From: Streptomyces sp. ISL-87
Lineage (GTDB): Bacteria; Actinomycetota; Actinomycetes; Streptomycetales; Streptomycetaceae
Length of the DNA: 64,000 nt
Reading direction: 5' to 3'
NCBI RefSeq assembly: GCF_018614095.1
Contig: NZ_JAGGOY010000017.1
Span: 62,001-126,000 of the forward strand
Positions 17,236 through 26,682 of the stretch are shown one piece after another. The stretch's first letter is position 1, and each line of letters starts with the position of its first letter. Made by a program: the position numbers and the translations under genes. Below the pieces are notes generated by a model. It was not told where the DNA came from and ran no database searches. It saw only the letters and a program-made list of their open reading frames with translations.

Positions 17236-17922
17236 TCACAGCGGCGGCTCCAGCTTGACCCCGACCCCCCGCAGCGTGTGCAGATAGCGGGGGCTCGCGG
17301 CCGTCTCGCCCAGTTTGCGGCGCAGCCAGGACAGGTGGACGTCGATGGTCTGGTCGTCCCCGTACGACTGCTGCCAGACCTCGGCGAGCAGCTCGCGCCG
17401 GGCCACGACCACCCCGGGCCGCCCGGCGAGGAAGGCCAGCAGGTCGAACTCCCGCCGCGTGAGGTCCAGCACGGCCCCGTCCAGCTCGGCCTGGCGCCGC
17501 AGCGGGTCGATGGCCAGCCCGCCGACGCGCAGCACACGCGAGGGCGGTTCGGCCGCGGCTGCTTGAGAGCGGCGCAGGACGGCGGCCATCCGGGCGGACA
17601 GGTGCTCCACGGAGAAAGGTTTGGTCAGGTAGTCGTCGGCGCCGTCGTTGAGCAGCCGGACGATCTCGGCCTCGTCGTCGCGCGCGGTCGCGATGATCAC
17701 GGGCACGTCGGTGATGCCGCGCAGCATCTTCAGCGCCTCCGACCCGTCCAGGTCGGGCAGCCCGAGGTCGAGGATGACCACGTCGAAGCGGTGGTGGGCG
17801 ACCTCGCGCAGGGCCTCCAGGGCCGTGCCGACGCTCCGCACGGTGTGGGAGGCCTCGGTCAGGTGCCGGATGAGGGCGGAACGTACGAACTGGTCGTCCT
17901 CGACCACGAGCACACTAGCCAT
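17236..17922 (-). CDS. OmpR/PhoB-family response regulator
   Basis: A 228-residue two-domain regulator. The receiver (residues ~3-115) has the acidic pair VEDD, phospho-acceptor DLGLPDLDG, the Thr in TARDD and the Lys in LTKPFSVEH. The C-terminal winged helix is at ~135-225 (LTRREFDLLAFLA, SWLRRKLGE, LHTLRGVGVKL). It is the first gene of the pair with the kinase. ATG 17922 gives the standard MASVLVVEDD N-terminus; ATG 17940 is an alternative. Confidence 0.95.
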   Translation of the reverse strand: MASVLVVEDDQFVRSALIRHLTEASHTVRSVGTALEALREVAHHRFDVVILDLGLPDLDGSEALKMLRGITDVPVIIATARDDEAEIVRLLNDGADDYLTKPFSVEHLSARMAAVLRRSQAAAAEPPSRVLRVGGLAIDPLRRQAELDGAVLDLTRREFDLLAFLAGRPGVVVARRELLAEVWQQSYGDDQTIDVHLSWLRRKLGETAASPRYLHTLRGVGVKLEPPL

Positions 17923-18000
17923 GGCCGCACCGTAGTCCATTCGGGCGACCCCGAGGGGTGTCGGGCCACCTCTGGGGCGGGTGGTGCAGTATGTCCCCTG

Positions 18001-18540
18001 ATGCGACGAGGACTTGTACATGCCATGGCGTGGACGCTGTCGACCGCGGCGGCCGTGACGCTGTCGTGGTGGGGCGTGCACACCGTCATGTCCGGTACCG
18101 CCTACGATCCTCCGCTCGCGGTTCCCCTCGCGACGCAGCCCCTGTCCTCCTCCACGCAGGGCTCGGATCCGCCGCCTTCCGCTTCCGCTTCCCCTTCCGG
18201 TTCCGCTTCGCCGTCGGCGTCGCCCGCTGGCAGCGCGTCCCCCTCCTCCCCCGCGAAGCCCTCGCAGAAGCCGTCGGCCGCGCCGCGCCCCAGCCGGCAG
18301 CAGGAGGAGGCGAGTCAGGGCGACGTCAAGGGGTACTCGGTCTCGGGCGGCCGGGTCGTCTTCGACCTCGGGGAGTCCTCGGCCGAGCTGGTCTCCGCGA
18401 CCCCGGCGGCGGGCTGGCGGATGCAGCTGTGGAAGCAGGATTTCTGGATCCGGGTCACCTTCACCCGGGACGGCCGCGAGGTCTCGGTGTTCTGCACCTG
18501 GCACGACCATGCGCCGGTGGTGGAGATCGACGAACGGTAG
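18001..18540 (+). CDS. Membrane-anchored hypothetical protein with Ser/Pro-rich stalk
   Basis: A 179-residue protein: N-terminal membrane segment or signal (~10-33), a low-complexity Ser/Ala/Pro/Lys linker (~55-105), then a small globular C-terminal domain (GYSVSGGRVVFDLGE... RVTFTRDGREVSVFCTWHD) of about 60 residues. It is divergent from the response regulator and may be its target (inference). I do not recognise the C-terminal domain. Confidence 0.8.
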   Translation: MRRGLVHAMAWTLSTAAAVTLSWWGVHTVMSGTAYDPPLAVPLATQPLSSSTQGSDPPPSASASPSGSASPSASPAGSASPSSPAKPSQKPSAAPRPSRQQEEASQGDVKGYSVSGGRVVFDLGESSAELVSATPAAGWRMQLWKQDFWIRVTFTRDGREVSVFCTWHDHAPVVEIDER

Positions 18541-18660
18541 CGCGGCCGGGCCGGTCGGCGACCGGGCACGCGTCCGCCTTGCCCACGTGGGGCGGCCCCC
18601 CTCTCCGGCTCGGCCGCGGAAGCCGACTGCCGCCCGTCCGCCCGTCCGCCCGGACCCGCC

Positions 18661-19545
18661 CTAACGGAACACCGACGGCGGCGGCTCCGGGGAGGGCGTC
18701 GCCGAGGCGTCGCCGACAGGGGCCGCGCCGCCCGCGAAGTCCGCGAGGGCCCGGCCGTGCTCGACCCGGCCGGGGTGCGGGTCACTGGCCACCCGGCGGG
18801 TGAACTCCGCGACGGGCAGTTCCCGGTCGGCAGCCACGAGTACCGCGTTGCCGAACCGTTTCCCCCGCCACACCACCGGGTCGGCGGCCAGCGCCAGATC
18901 CGTGAAGCGCGAGGCGGCCGTGGCGATCTGGCCCCGCAGATGCGCGAGCGGCGGACCGTCCGCGAGGTTGGCCACGTACCACCCGGTGGGCGCCAGGGCA
19001 CGGCGTACGTCGTCCAGGAACTCGGTGCTCGTCAGGTGCGCCGGTGTGCGCGCGCCGCTGAACACGTCCGCGATCACCAGGTCGGCCCAGCCGTCCGGGA
19101 TCTTGGCCAGGCCCGCCCGCGCGTCGACCGCCCGGACCCGGACCCGCGCCTGGGGGTCCAGCGGCAGGTGTTCCCGTACGAAGGCCACCAGACCGGCGTC
19201 GATCTCCACCACCTGCTGGGTCGAGCGGGGGCGGCCGGCGGCCGTGTAGCGGGCGAGGGTGAAGGCGCCACCGCCCAGGTGCACCACGTTCAAGGGCTGC
19301 CGGGCAGGCGCGGCGAGGTCGATCAGGTGGCCGATCCGCCGCTGGTACGCGAAGTCCAGGTACCCGGGGTCGTCGAGGTCGACGTGCGACTGCGGGGCCC
19401 CGTCGATCAGCAGGGTCCAGGCATTGGAGCGCTCCCGGTCCGGCGTCAGCTCCGCCCGGCCGCCGTCCACCTGCCCGACGACCGCCTCGGAGGTACCGCG
19501 TCCGCGCTGCCTGCTGTCCTTGCCCTTGCCCTTGCCTGCCACCAC
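18661..19545 (-). CDS. Spermidine synthase-like SAM-dependent enzyme
   Basis: An ~294-residue class I SAM-binding protein with the spermidine-synthase family layout: NVVHLGGGAFTLARY (SAM/dcSAM loop), VEIDAGLVAFVREHL (acidic end of strand 2), VRVRAVDARAGL and WADLVIADVFSG. The Lys/Gly/Arg-rich N-terminus and Pro-rich tail are not part of the fold. Such polyamine-synthase-like genes are common in Streptomyces and often lack proof of aminopropyl transfer. The start is uncertain: GTG 19545 or 19542 within MTSHNGVVAGKGKG, or TTG 19563. Confidence 0.8.
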   Translation of the reverse strand: MVAGKGKGKDSRQRGRGTSEAVVGQVDGGRAELTPDRERSNAWTLLIDGAPQSHVDLDDPGYLDFAYQRRIGHLIDLAAPARQPLNVVHLGGGAFTLARYTAAGRPRSTQQVVEIDAGLVAFVREHLPLDPQARVRVRAVDARAGLAKIPDGWADLVIADVFSGARTPAHLTSTEFLDDVRRALAPTGWYVANLADGPPLAHLRGQIATAASRFTDLALAADPVVWRGKRFGNAVLVAADRELPVAEFTRRVASDPHPGRVEHGRALADFAGGAAPVGDASATPSPEPPPSVFR

Positions 19546-19576
19546 CCCATTGTGACTGGTCAACGCTGCGGAGGGG

Positions 19577-20014
19577 TCAGCGGCAGTTGTCCGCCGCCTC
19601 GATCAGCCGGGCCGCCTCGCCGAGCGCCGCACGCAGCACGTCCGGGTCGGTGACCGGCCCGACCGCCTCCGGCGGGAGCAGCCAGCCCGTACAGCCCGCG
19701 ACGGGGGACGCGATGTCGGCGTCACCGAAGCGCATCCCGCGCCCGTTGGTCTGCGTACACGCGCTGCCCGGCAGGTCCCAGGCGTCGGCGGTGCCGGGCG
19801 GGACGAGGAAACCGAGGGTGTCGCCGGAGCCGTCGTGCAGCACCGGGCCGACGCCGGAGGCGGCTTGGCTGGCGGCCCGGCGGATGATGTCCACCGCCTC
19901 CAGTCCCTGGCGGGTGGGGACGGTGACCAGGTCCGGGGCGCCGGCCGGTGTCCCGACCAGTACCGGGGTGGCAACGCCCGGCCCGGGCGCGGTGTTCGTT
20001 CCAGTGCTCTCCAT
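19577..20014 (-). CDS. Conserved actinomycete hypothetical protein
   Basis: A 145-residue soluble protein (VATPVLVGTPAGAPDLVTVPTRQGLEAVD...) with a ProGly-rich core, DGSGDTLGFLVPPGTAD, and two Cys residues around GSACTQTNGRG and AGCTGWLLPP. It resembles the small proteins related to the N-terminal part of bifunctional primase/polymerase-like ORFs of Streptomyces (compare the gene at 30985), but the similarity is weak. Divergent from the NsdA-like regulator with ~300 bp between. Confidence 0.7.
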   Translation of the reverse strand: MESTGTNTAPGPGVATPVLVGTPAGAPDLVTVPTRQGLEAVDIIRRAASQAASGVGPVLHDGSGDTLGFLVPPGTADAWDLPGSACTQTNGRGMRFGDADIASPVAGCTGWLLPPEAVGPVTDPDVLRAALGEAARLIEAADNCR

Positions 20015-20310
20015 GAAAGGGAACCCCTCCTCGATCCGCGTACGAGCGCAGGAGACTGCGCCGGAGTCTGCGCTGGAGTTTGAGAGTCACCTCCCACTCC
20101 GCATGGGTTCAACGCACGGGAACGTCAACGGGTGCGGCGCAACGATGCCGCAAAGGATGGCAGTTCATGGCGGATCGCGGGTGAGATATCCGTTTTGTAG
20201 CTAAACACCGCATGCGCGCACCGTCGCTGGCGGTACGTTCATGCGCGCCGGGCCCCCGCGTCACATGTCGCAGCACCGGCGCTGCGTTCCTTGCCAGAGA
20301 GGCCACGTCC
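20015..20310. other. Divergent intergenic region
   Basis: About 296 bp between the hypothetical gene (-) and the NsdA-like regulator (+). It holds promoters by position. Bases 20165-20215 are locally AT-richer (GAGATATCCGTTTTGTAGC). No further gene is seen. Confidence 0.5.
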
Positions 20311-21639
20311 ATGGCGGCGTCCCCCCACTCACCCAACCAGGCGTTCCGGCGGCTGCGCGCACAGCACTCACCGGCCGAGTTCGCCGCCATGGTGCGCCGG
20401 GCGGCTAGGGAGATCGGAGAAACGGTTTCCTGCGACGCCCGCTACATCGGCCGGGTCGAGTCCGGCGAGATCCGCTGTCCCAATTACGCGTACGAGCGGG
20501 TCTTCCTGCACATGTTCCCCGGCCTCACCCTGGCCGACCTGGGCTTCTCCCCGCGCGAGGCGGTCCGCGGCCGCTCCGCCCAGCGCCCGCCCGCGCCCCC
20601 CGTCTTCACCCACCTCACCCATCTCACCCACCGTTCCAAGGAGAGCGACGTGCTGCGTCGCGCGTTCATGGCGGGCGGCTCCGCGACCGTGGCGGCCGCG
20701 ACACTGGGCCTCACCCTGCTCGGCGACAGCCGCCGCCTCCCCTCCCGCGCCGGCGAGTCCGAGGCCGCGGCCGTCGAGGACGCCGTACGCCAGATCCGGC
20801 TGCTGGACGACCGGCACGGGGCCGACGCCCTCTACCAGCGCGCCGCCGAACCACTGCGCACCGCCTACGCACTGCTGGACGCGGGGGCCACCCGGCAGTC
20901 CACCGAGGACCGGTTGCACGCGGGCGCCGGCGAACTGGCCGTCTCGGTCGGCTGGCTGGCCCACGACTCGGGCCGCTTCGAGGACGCCCGCTCGCACTAC
21001 GCCGAGGCGCTGGCCACGGCCCGGGTCGCGGGGGACGCCGGTCTGGAGGCGCACGCCTTCAGCAACATGGCCTTCCTGGCCCGGGACTGCGGGCGCCCCC
21101 GCGAGGCGGTACGGGCGGCCCAGGCGGGCCGGCGCGCCGCCCGCTCCCTCGGTTCCCCGCGGCTGCTCTCGCTGCTGGCCCTGCGGGAGGCGGGCGGCTG
21201 GGCGGGGCTGGCGGACCGCAGGGCCTGCGAGGAGGCGCTGACCCGGGCGCACACGGACTTCTCCCGGGGCGACGCGGCCGCGGACCCCGAGTGGATGTCC
21301 TTCTTCGGCGAGGCCGAACTGGAGTCCCTGGAAGCGCGTTGCTGGGCGGCGCTCGGGGAGCACGCCCGCGCGGCCCGGCACGCCCGCCGCGCCGCGGACC
21401 TCCAGGACCCGCACTTCGCCCGGAACGTGGCCCTCTACACCGCCGAGCTCGCCGACAACCTGGCCCGCGCGGGCGCCCCCGACGAGGCCGCCTGGGCGGG
21501 CGGCCGCGTCCTGGACCTGCTCACCGAGGTCCAGTCCACCCGGATCGAGTCCATGCTGTCCGCGACGGCCCGCACCCTGGTCCCCCACCAGCGTTCACCC
21601 CGCGTCGGCGCGTTCCTGTCCCGTCAGGCAGCCGTCTGA
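20311..21639 (+). CDS. NsdA/NsdB-like TPR regulatory protein with XRE-type N-terminus
   Basis: A 442-residue protein. The N-terminus (NQAFRRLRAQHSPAEFAAM, VSCDARYIGRVESGEIRCP, YERVFLHMFPG) matches the DNA-binding region of the Streptomyces NsdA family of negative regulators of differentiation. A short Ala/Gly hydrophobic stretch (~120-140) and about six TPR-like helix pairs follow (ALATARVAGDAGLEAHAFS...). ATG 20311 follows GAGAGG. An extension from ATG 20212 is possible. The specific targets are unknown. Confidence 0.85.
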   Translation: MAASPHSPNQAFRRLRAQHSPAEFAAMVRRAAREIGETVSCDARYIGRVESGEIRCPNYAYERVFLHMFPGLTLADLGFSPREAVRGRSAQRPPAPPVFTHLTHLTHRSKESDVLRRAFMAGGSATVAAATLGLTLLGDSRRLPSRAGESEAAAVEDAVRQIRLLDDRHGADALYQRAAEPLRTAYALLDAGATRQSTEDRLHAGAGELAVSVGWLAHDSGRFEDARSHYAEALATARVAGDAGLEAHAFSNMAFLARDCGRPREAVRAAQAGRRAARSLGSPRLLSLLALREAGGWAGLADRRACEEALTRAHTDFSRGDAAADPEWMSFFGEAELESLEARCWAALGEHARAARHARRAADLQDPHFARNVALYTAELADNLARAGAPDEAAWAGGRVLDLLTEVQSTRIESMLSATARTLVPHQRSPRVGAFLSRQAAV

Positions 21640-21720
21640 CGGGAGCCGTCGGCGGGCGTGTCCGCCGGAGCGCCGGGCGGGCCCAGGCGGCGCGCCCCCC
21701 GTAAGGGCTGCCCGGCAGGG

Positions 21721-22317
21721 CTACGCGTCCAGGTGTCCGGTGTCGTTCCAGCGCTCCAGCGCCGGGGCTCCGTATGCCCAGCCCAGCACCGAGAGGGAGG
21801 TCGGCTCCAGTCGGATGCGGGCGCCGAAGGAGACGTCGAAGCCGAGCCAGCGGGCCGCCAGGGTGCGCAGGATGTGGCCGTGGGCGAAGACCAGGACATC
21901 ACGCTCGGCCGAGCGGGCCCAGCCGATCACCTCGTCCGCGCGGGCGCCGATGTCGGCGATCGATTCGCCGCCGGGGACGCCGTCGCGCCAGATGAGCCAG
22001 CCGGGGCGGACCGCCTGGATCTCTGCCGGGGTCATGCCCTCGTAGTCGCCGTAGTCCCACTCCATCAGCGCGTCCCACGGCTCCGCCTGGCCGCCGAAGC
22101 CGGCCAGGTCGCAGCTCTCGCTCGCGCGGACCAGCGGGCTGGTGCGGACCTCGACACCGGGCAGGCCGTTCCACGGTTCGCGGGCCAGCCGCTCGCCGAG
22201 CAGCTTCGCGCCCCGCTTGCCCTCCTCCAGCAGGGGCACGTCCGTGCGTCCGGTGTGCTTGCCGAGCTGGGACCACGCCGTCTGGCCGTGGCGGGCCAGC
22301 AGGATGCGGGGGGCCAT
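21721..22317 (-). CDS. Histidine phosphatase (phosphoglycerate mutase-like) family protein
   Basis: A 198-residue member of the histidine phosphatase superfamily. [11 protein letters not shown] at the N-terminus is the RHG motif with the phosphorylated His; the second His is in [15 protein letters not shown], and the acid/base Glu region is [10 protein letters not shown]. It is probably a broad acid phosphatase or an alpha-ribazole/PGM-type enzyme; sequence alone does not decide. It is divergent from the nuclease operon. Confidence 0.9.
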   Translation of the reverse strand: MAPRILLARHGQTAWSQLGKHTGRTDVPLLEEGKRGAKLLGERLAREPWNGLPGVEVRTSPLVRASESCDLAGFGGQAEPWDALMEWDYGDYEGMTPAEIQAVRPGWLIWRDGVPGGESIADIGARADEVIGWARSAERDVLVFAHGHILRTLAARWLGFDVSFGARIRLEPTSLSVLGWAYGAPALERWNDTGHLDA

Positions 22318-22492
22318 GTGAATTTCTCCCGGTCCATGGGGGTTCGCACGTTTATACGGCGATTCCGTCGTCCGTACATCATCCATCACACCGGTGGCGG
22401 ACAGCCCGCCCCGGTCCCGGAAATCGGCGCAGGAACAGCCGGTTTCCCTGGTAAGTCCACGATTGTCAGTGGCGGATGGGACACTTCCGCCC

Positions 22493-23722
22493 GTGAGCTC
22501 CTACCCGCGCAGCGGTCCGCAGCCGAAGACCCCGCAGCCGACGTCCCCGCAGCCGACGTCCCCGCGGCCGACGACACTGCAGCCGACGACACTGCGGCAG
22601 CGGCTCGCCGATCTGCGCGGCCCCGCCGTGCCGCCGCGCCCGCTCGACGCACGGGCGCTGGCGGCGCTCGCCGCCAACCCCGGCTGCGGCAGACGCGCCC
22701 TGCTCGACGGCGCCGGCGTGGACAAGACGGCGCTCGCCGCGGCCCTCGGCTCGCCCCCCGCCTTCGGGCAGTCGCAGTTCGCGATCATCCGCGGGAACTC
22801 CTTCGAGGCCAAGGTCAAGGGCGACGGCGGAACGGAGCTGCTGCGCCTGGTGTACGAGCGCCTCGGCGCCGGTGCCGAGCCGCCCGGGCCGGCCGCCCGC
22901 GTCCCGGATCTGACCGCCGCCGGGCCCGAGGGCCGCGCCGCCCGCACCGCGCTCGCGCTGCGCGAGGCGACGGCAGCGGGGGCCGCCGACGGCGCGTGGA
23001 CCCTGCTGGACCACCCGATGCTGGCCCTGGAGGTCGCGGGCACCCCCGCGTACCTGGAGCCGGATGCCGTCGTGGTGCATCCCGACGGCCGCTGGACCGT
23101 CGTGGAGATCAAGTCGTTCCCGATGATCGATGGGGCCGCCGACGCCGCGAAGGTGGGCGCCGCCGCCCGGCAGGCCGCCGTCTACGTACTGGCACTGGAG
23201 AAGACGGCCGGGAAGGTGGAGGGGGCCGCCGTCGGGCACCAGGTGCTGCTGGTCTGCCCCAAGGACTTCTCCAACCTGCCCACCGCCGCCGTGGTCGACG
23301 TCCGCCGCGAGCGCTCGGTCACCCGGCGCCAGCTTGACCGGCTGACCCGGGTCGAGGAGCTGGCCGCCGCCCTGCCCGAGGGGCTCAGCTTCGATCCCGC
23401 CAAGCCGGCCGAGGAGCTGACCGAGGCGGTGTCCGCCGTCTCCGCCGCCTACGCCCCCGAGTGCCTGGCCGCCTGCGAGCTGGCCTTCCACTGCCGGGAC
23501 CGGGCCCGCGCCGCCGACGAGGTGACCGCGCTGGGCCGTTCCGTACGGGGTGAGCTGGGCGCGCTGACCACCGTCGAGGCGGCTCTCGCGGCGGCCGCCG
23601 GGGGCGGTTCCCCCGAGGACCCGACCGCGGCCGCGCTGCACCGGGCGGCCCGGCTGCGCGCGGAGGCGCTGGAGCAGGCCCCCGCCCGCATCCACCGGGA
23701 GGAGGCCGGATGTCCCTGCTGA
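22493..23722 (+). CDS. Cas4/RecB-type PD-(D/E)XK nuclease with putative Fe-S cysteines
   Basis: A ~409-residue protein, first gene of a three-gene operon. A Pro-rich repeat tail (PQPTS units, 22517-22591) precedes a domain with Cys near residue 65 ([10 protein letters not shown]) and the nuclease core [23 protein letters not shown] (D...ExK at ~190-206). Three further Cys lie after it ([13 protein letters not shown]). One Cys before and three after the core is the arrangement that binds a 4Fe-4S cluster in Cas4, AddB and Dna2. GTG 22493 is preferred; GTG 22394 would add 33 residues. The 3' end overlaps the next gene by 13 bp. Confidence 0.82.
   Translation: MSSYPRSGPQPKTPQPTSPQPTSPRPTTLQPTTLRQRLADLRGPAVPPRPLDARALAALAANPGCGRRALLDGAGVDKTALAAALGSPPAFGQSQFAIIRGNSFEAKVKGDGGTELLRLVYERLGAGAEPPGPAARVPDLTAAGPEGRAARTALALREATAAGAADGAWTLLDHPMLALEVAGTPAYLEPDAVVVHPDGRWTVVEIKSFPMIDGAADAAKVGAAARQAAVYVLALEKTAGKVEGAAVGHQVLLVCPKDFSNLPTAAVVDVRRERSVTRRQLDRLTRVEELAAALPEGLSFDPAKPAEELTEAVSAVSAAYAPECLAACELAFHCRDRARAADEVTALGRSVRGELGALTTVEAALAAAAGGGSPEDPTAAALHRAARLRAEALEQAPARIHREEAGCPC
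22517..22591 (+). repeat. 15-bp tandem repeat encoding PQPTS-like units
   Basis: Five consecutive 15-bp units, CCGCAGCCGACGTCC with drift, in frame within the nuclease N-terminus. They encode a Pro/Gln/Thr-rich flexible tail. Confidence 0.8.
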
Positions 23723-25323
23723 CCACCCTGGCCCGGCTGGAGGCCGTCCGCGCGGGGAAGGCGCAGCCGCTGGCGACCGTACGGCACCGGCATCTGAGCG
23801 AGAACCCGCTGGTCTTCGTACCCCTGACGACGGCGGGTGAGGCCGGGGCTCCGCTGGGGGCGATGGTCGGCACCGACCCCCACGATCCGCGGATCCTCGT
23901 CATACCGCAGCCGCGCGACCGGGACCTGCGCTGGGAGTTCCTGGCGGACCTGGCGAAGCGCGTGATGCCGTACATCGACGAGTACGCCGATGTCGTCGAG
24001 CCGGTCGAGCGGACCGAGACCGACCCGGAGACCGGCAAGCGGGTCAAGGTGGAGGCCGAGCTGTGCGTGGACGCGCCGCAGCTGATCGTGCCGAGCCGGG
24101 CGGGCATCGAGTACGTCCGCCTGCTGGGGCGGTCGATGCGGTTCCGGCGGACCGCCGAGGAGGATCCGGATAACCCCTACCCGGCGCCCGCCCAGGTGCC
24201 GCTGCTGGGGCGCTGGTTCACGCACCTCGGCGAGCGCTCCCGGGTGCCCGGTTCCTCGATGCTGCTGTCGGCGACGGATCTGCTGTCCCGGCACTGGGCG
24301 ACCGGCCAGAGCAACCTGGAGGACCAGCACCTGCGCGCGCTGCTGGAGTGGATCGACCCGGCGGAGGGGCAGTCCGGGGCCGAGCGGGCGCTGGCCGTGG
24401 AGCTCGGCCGCGACGGGAACGGCCAGTTGCTGGTCCCGCCGGCCGGCCCCGCCACCGATCCGGCGTTCGACAACAAGCTGCTGGCCCCGGCCATCGCGAA
24501 GTTCGACGCGGCGCGGGCGGCCGGGCCCCGGGAGGGGGACGGGGGCGGCGACGCGGAGGGGGACGGCGACCGGATGCGGTTCGCCGAGCAGGCGATCCGG
24601 CGGCTGGTCGTGGAGCAGATGTCGAGCACCTGGTGGGCGGTGTGGCACGCGCTGGACCTGCTGCGCGAGCTGCCGCCCGGGGAGCGGGCCGAGGAGCGCT
24701 GGACCCGCGACCGCTGGTCCTACACCGGCCACCGGGACCGGGTCCGCGCGGGCGAGCCCCCGCAGCCACGCCGCGACGACGCGGTGACGGCGGCGCAGAA
24801 GCTGGCGACGCGGGAGACCGAGCAGGTGCGCCTGGACGCGCAGGAGGCCCTCGACGACCCGCTGGTGATGGCGGGCCGGCGGCTCGTGGGCGAGGCCTTC
24901 GCCGGCGAGGTCACCGAGGTGGTCATGGAGTGGACACAGTCCAAGCGGCCGAGCCCGCGCCCGCTGGTGACGGTGGCGACGGAGGACCGGCCGCAGCTCG
25001 CGGACGGGGGCGGCGGGAAGGTGTTCCGTTCGCTGGACGGGCGCCCGCAGGCCGCCGAGTTCGTGTGCTGGGAGGAGGACGGGCAACTGGTGCTGCGGCT
25101 GCTGGACAAGATGGGCCGCGGCCGGGAACCGGAGGAGGGTTCGGTGCCGGAGAAGGGCGACCGGGTGTGCTGGACGCTGTTCGAGCACGACGCGCGCGGC
25201 GGCCCGAAGCTGCCCGACCCGGAGCAGACCCCGTGGACGCACGGCGGGCCGCCCGGACACCTGTCCGCCGCCCGGATGCCCGATGCCGCGCCCGACCCCG
25301 TGACCGCTGAGGACGTGCTGTGA
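23710..25323 (+). CDS. Unknown protein of the nuclease-helicase operon
   Basis: A 537-residue soluble protein between the nuclease and the helicase, coupled to both (13-bp overlap upstream, 4-bp overlap downstream). I recognise no known domain. Visible traits: a conserved-looking N-terminal block (NPLVFVPLTTAGEAGAPLG, DPHDPRILVIPQPRDRDL), an acidic Asp/Gly insert around residues 270-285 and a C-terminal beta-rich part (FVCWEEDGQLVLRLLDKM... RVCWTLFEHDARGG). Coupling on both sides suggests a stoichiometric subunit of a DNA-processing complex (inference). Confidence 0.85.
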   Translation: MSLLTTLARLEAVRAGKAQPLATVRHRHLSENPLVFVPLTTAGEAGAPLGAMVGTDPHDPRILVIPQPRDRDLRWEFLADLAKRVMPYIDEYADVVEPVERTETDPETGKRVKVEAELCVDAPQLIVPSRAGIEYVRLLGRSMRFRRTAEEDPDNPYPAPAQVPLLGRWFTHLGERSRVPGSSMLLSATDLLSRHWATGQSNLEDQHLRALLEWIDPAEGQSGAERALAVELGRDGNGQLLVPPAGPATDPAFDNKLLAPAIAKFDAARAAGPREGDGGGDAEGDGDRMRFAEQAIRRLVVEQMSSTWWAVWHALDLLRELPPGERAEERWTRDRWSYTGHRDRVRAGEPPQPRRDDAVTAAQKLATRETEQVRLDAQEALDDPLVMAGRRLVGEAFAGEVTEVVMEWTQSKRPSPRPLVTVATEDRPQLADGGGGKVFRSLDGRPQAAEFVCWEEDGQLVLRLLDKMGRGREPEEGSVPEKGDRVCWTLFEHDARGGPKLPDPEQTPWTHGGPPGHLSAARMPDAAPDPVTAEDVL

Positions 25324-26669
25324 CCGCGACTGCCTCCGCCGCCGCCTTCGACCCGGGCGCGGCCGCCGACCGGGCGACGTCCGCGATCCTGCACGACACC
25401 CTGCACGGGACGGAGCGGGGCGTGGTCGTCGATTCCCCGCCCGGGGCCGGCAAGTCCACGCTCGTGGTCCGGGCGGCCCGGGAGCTGGCCGCGGCGGGGC
25501 GCCGGCTGATGGTGGTCGCGCAGACCAACGCGCAGGTCGACGACCTGGTGCTGCGGCTGCACGGCAAGGACCCTGGGCTGAAGGTCGGCAGGCTGCACAG
25601 CAGCGAGGGGGACGCGTACGACCCGGCGCTGCGCGAGCTGCCCTCCGTCACCCTCTCGGCCAAGCCGGGGGACCTCGCCGAGCTGCCGATCACCATCTCC
25701 ACGGCCGCGAAGTGGGCCTACGTCAAGGACGCGGAGCCCTGGGAGCACGCCATCGTGGACGAGGCGTACCAGATGCGCTCGGACGCGCTGCTGGCCGTGG
25801 CCGGGCTGTTCGAGCGGGCGCTGTTCGTGGGCGACCCGGGGCAGCTGGACCCGTTCAGCGTGGTCGGCGCGGAGCAGTGGGCCGGGCTGTCCTACGACCC
25901 TTCGGCGTCGGCGGTGACCACCCTGCTGGCGCACAACCCGCAGCTGCCGCAGCACCGGCTGCCGGTGTCCTGGCGGCTCCCGGCGACGGCCGCGCCGCTG
26001 GTCTCCCGCGCCTTCTACCCGTACACGCAGTTCCGCAGCGGCACGGGCCCGGGCGAGCGGCGGCTGTCGTACGGGGTCGCGGGCGACGGCTCTGGCCCGG
26101 ACCGGGTGCTGGACGAGGCCGCCGAGTCGGGCTGGGGCCTGCTGGAGCTGCCCGCCCGGCACACCCCGCGCACCGACCCGGAGGCGGTGCGGGCGGTGGC
26201 CCTGGTGGTCCGCCGCGCCCTGGACCGGGGCGCCGTCACCGCCGACGAGCAGTCGCCCGGGCCCATCCCGCTGACCCCGGACCGGATCGCCGTCGGCACC
26301 GCGCACCGCGACCAGGCGGCCGCCGTCCGCGCGGCACTGGTCTCGCTCGGGGTCACCGGGGTCACGGTGGACACCGCGAACCGGCTCCAGGGGCGCGAGT
26401 ACGACCTCACGGTGGTGCTGCACCCGCTGTCGGGCCGCCCGGACGCGACGGCCTTCCACCTGGAGACGGGGCGGCTGTGCGTGCTGGCCTCCCGGCACCG
26501 GCACGCCTGCGTGGTGGTGGCCCGGGCGGGCATAGCGGAGCTGCTGGACGACCACCCGTCGACGGAACCGGTCCAGCTGGGGGTGACGGTGAAGTTCCCG
26601 GACGGCTGGGAGGCGATGATGGCCACGTGGGATTTCTGGTCCAACCACCGCGTCTCGTGGCGGCCGTAG
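25320..26669 (+). CDS. Superfamily 1 (Upf1/Dna2-like) DNA helicase
   Basis: A 449-residue ATPase with the SF1 motif series: Walker A SPPGAGKSTL, motif Ia AQTNAQVDDL, Walker B AIVDEAYQM, motif III FVGDPGQLDP, motif IV/V region DTANRLQGREYDL and motif VI VLASRHRHACVVV. LQGREYDL and the DEAY box point to the SF1B Upf1/Dna2 branch. GTG 25320 overlaps the preceding stop by 4 bp. The last ~22 codons (after GWEA) appear to be supplied by the integrated element downstream; a second, different C-terminus is found at 30308-30394. Confidence 0.92.
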   Translation: MTATASAAAFDPGAAADRATSAILHDTLHGTERGVVVDSPPGAGKSTLVVRAARELAAAGRRLMVVAQTNAQVDDLVLRLHGKDPGLKVGRLHSSEGDAYDPALRELPSVTLSAKPGDLAELPITISTAAKWAYVKDAEPWEHAIVDEAYQMRSDALLAVAGLFERALFVGDPGQLDPFSVVGAEQWAGLSYDPSASAVTTLLAHNPQLPQHRLPVSWRLPATAAPLVSRAFYPYTQFRSGTGPGERRLSYGVAGDGSGPDRVLDEAAESGWGLLELPARHTPRTDPEAVRAVALVVRRALDRGAVTADEQSPGPIPLTPDRIAVGTAHRDQAAAVRAALVSLGVTGVTVDTANRLQGREYDLTVVLHPLSGRPDATAFHLETGRLCVLASRHRHACVVVARAGIAELLDDHPSTEPVQLGVTVKFPDGWEAMMATWDFWSNHRVSWRP

Positions 26670-26682
26670 GGCAGCGCTGCCC

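Noticed and set aside
22493-23722. The Cas4-like nuclease as part of a CRISPR system
   Set aside because: No other cas gene or array exists in the window; its partners are a helicase and an unknown protein, so Dna2/AddB-like processing is the better reading.
24720-26648. A 642-codon minus-strand frame antisense to the helicase
   Set aside because: No motif is recognisable, and the plus strand encodes all helicase motifs.
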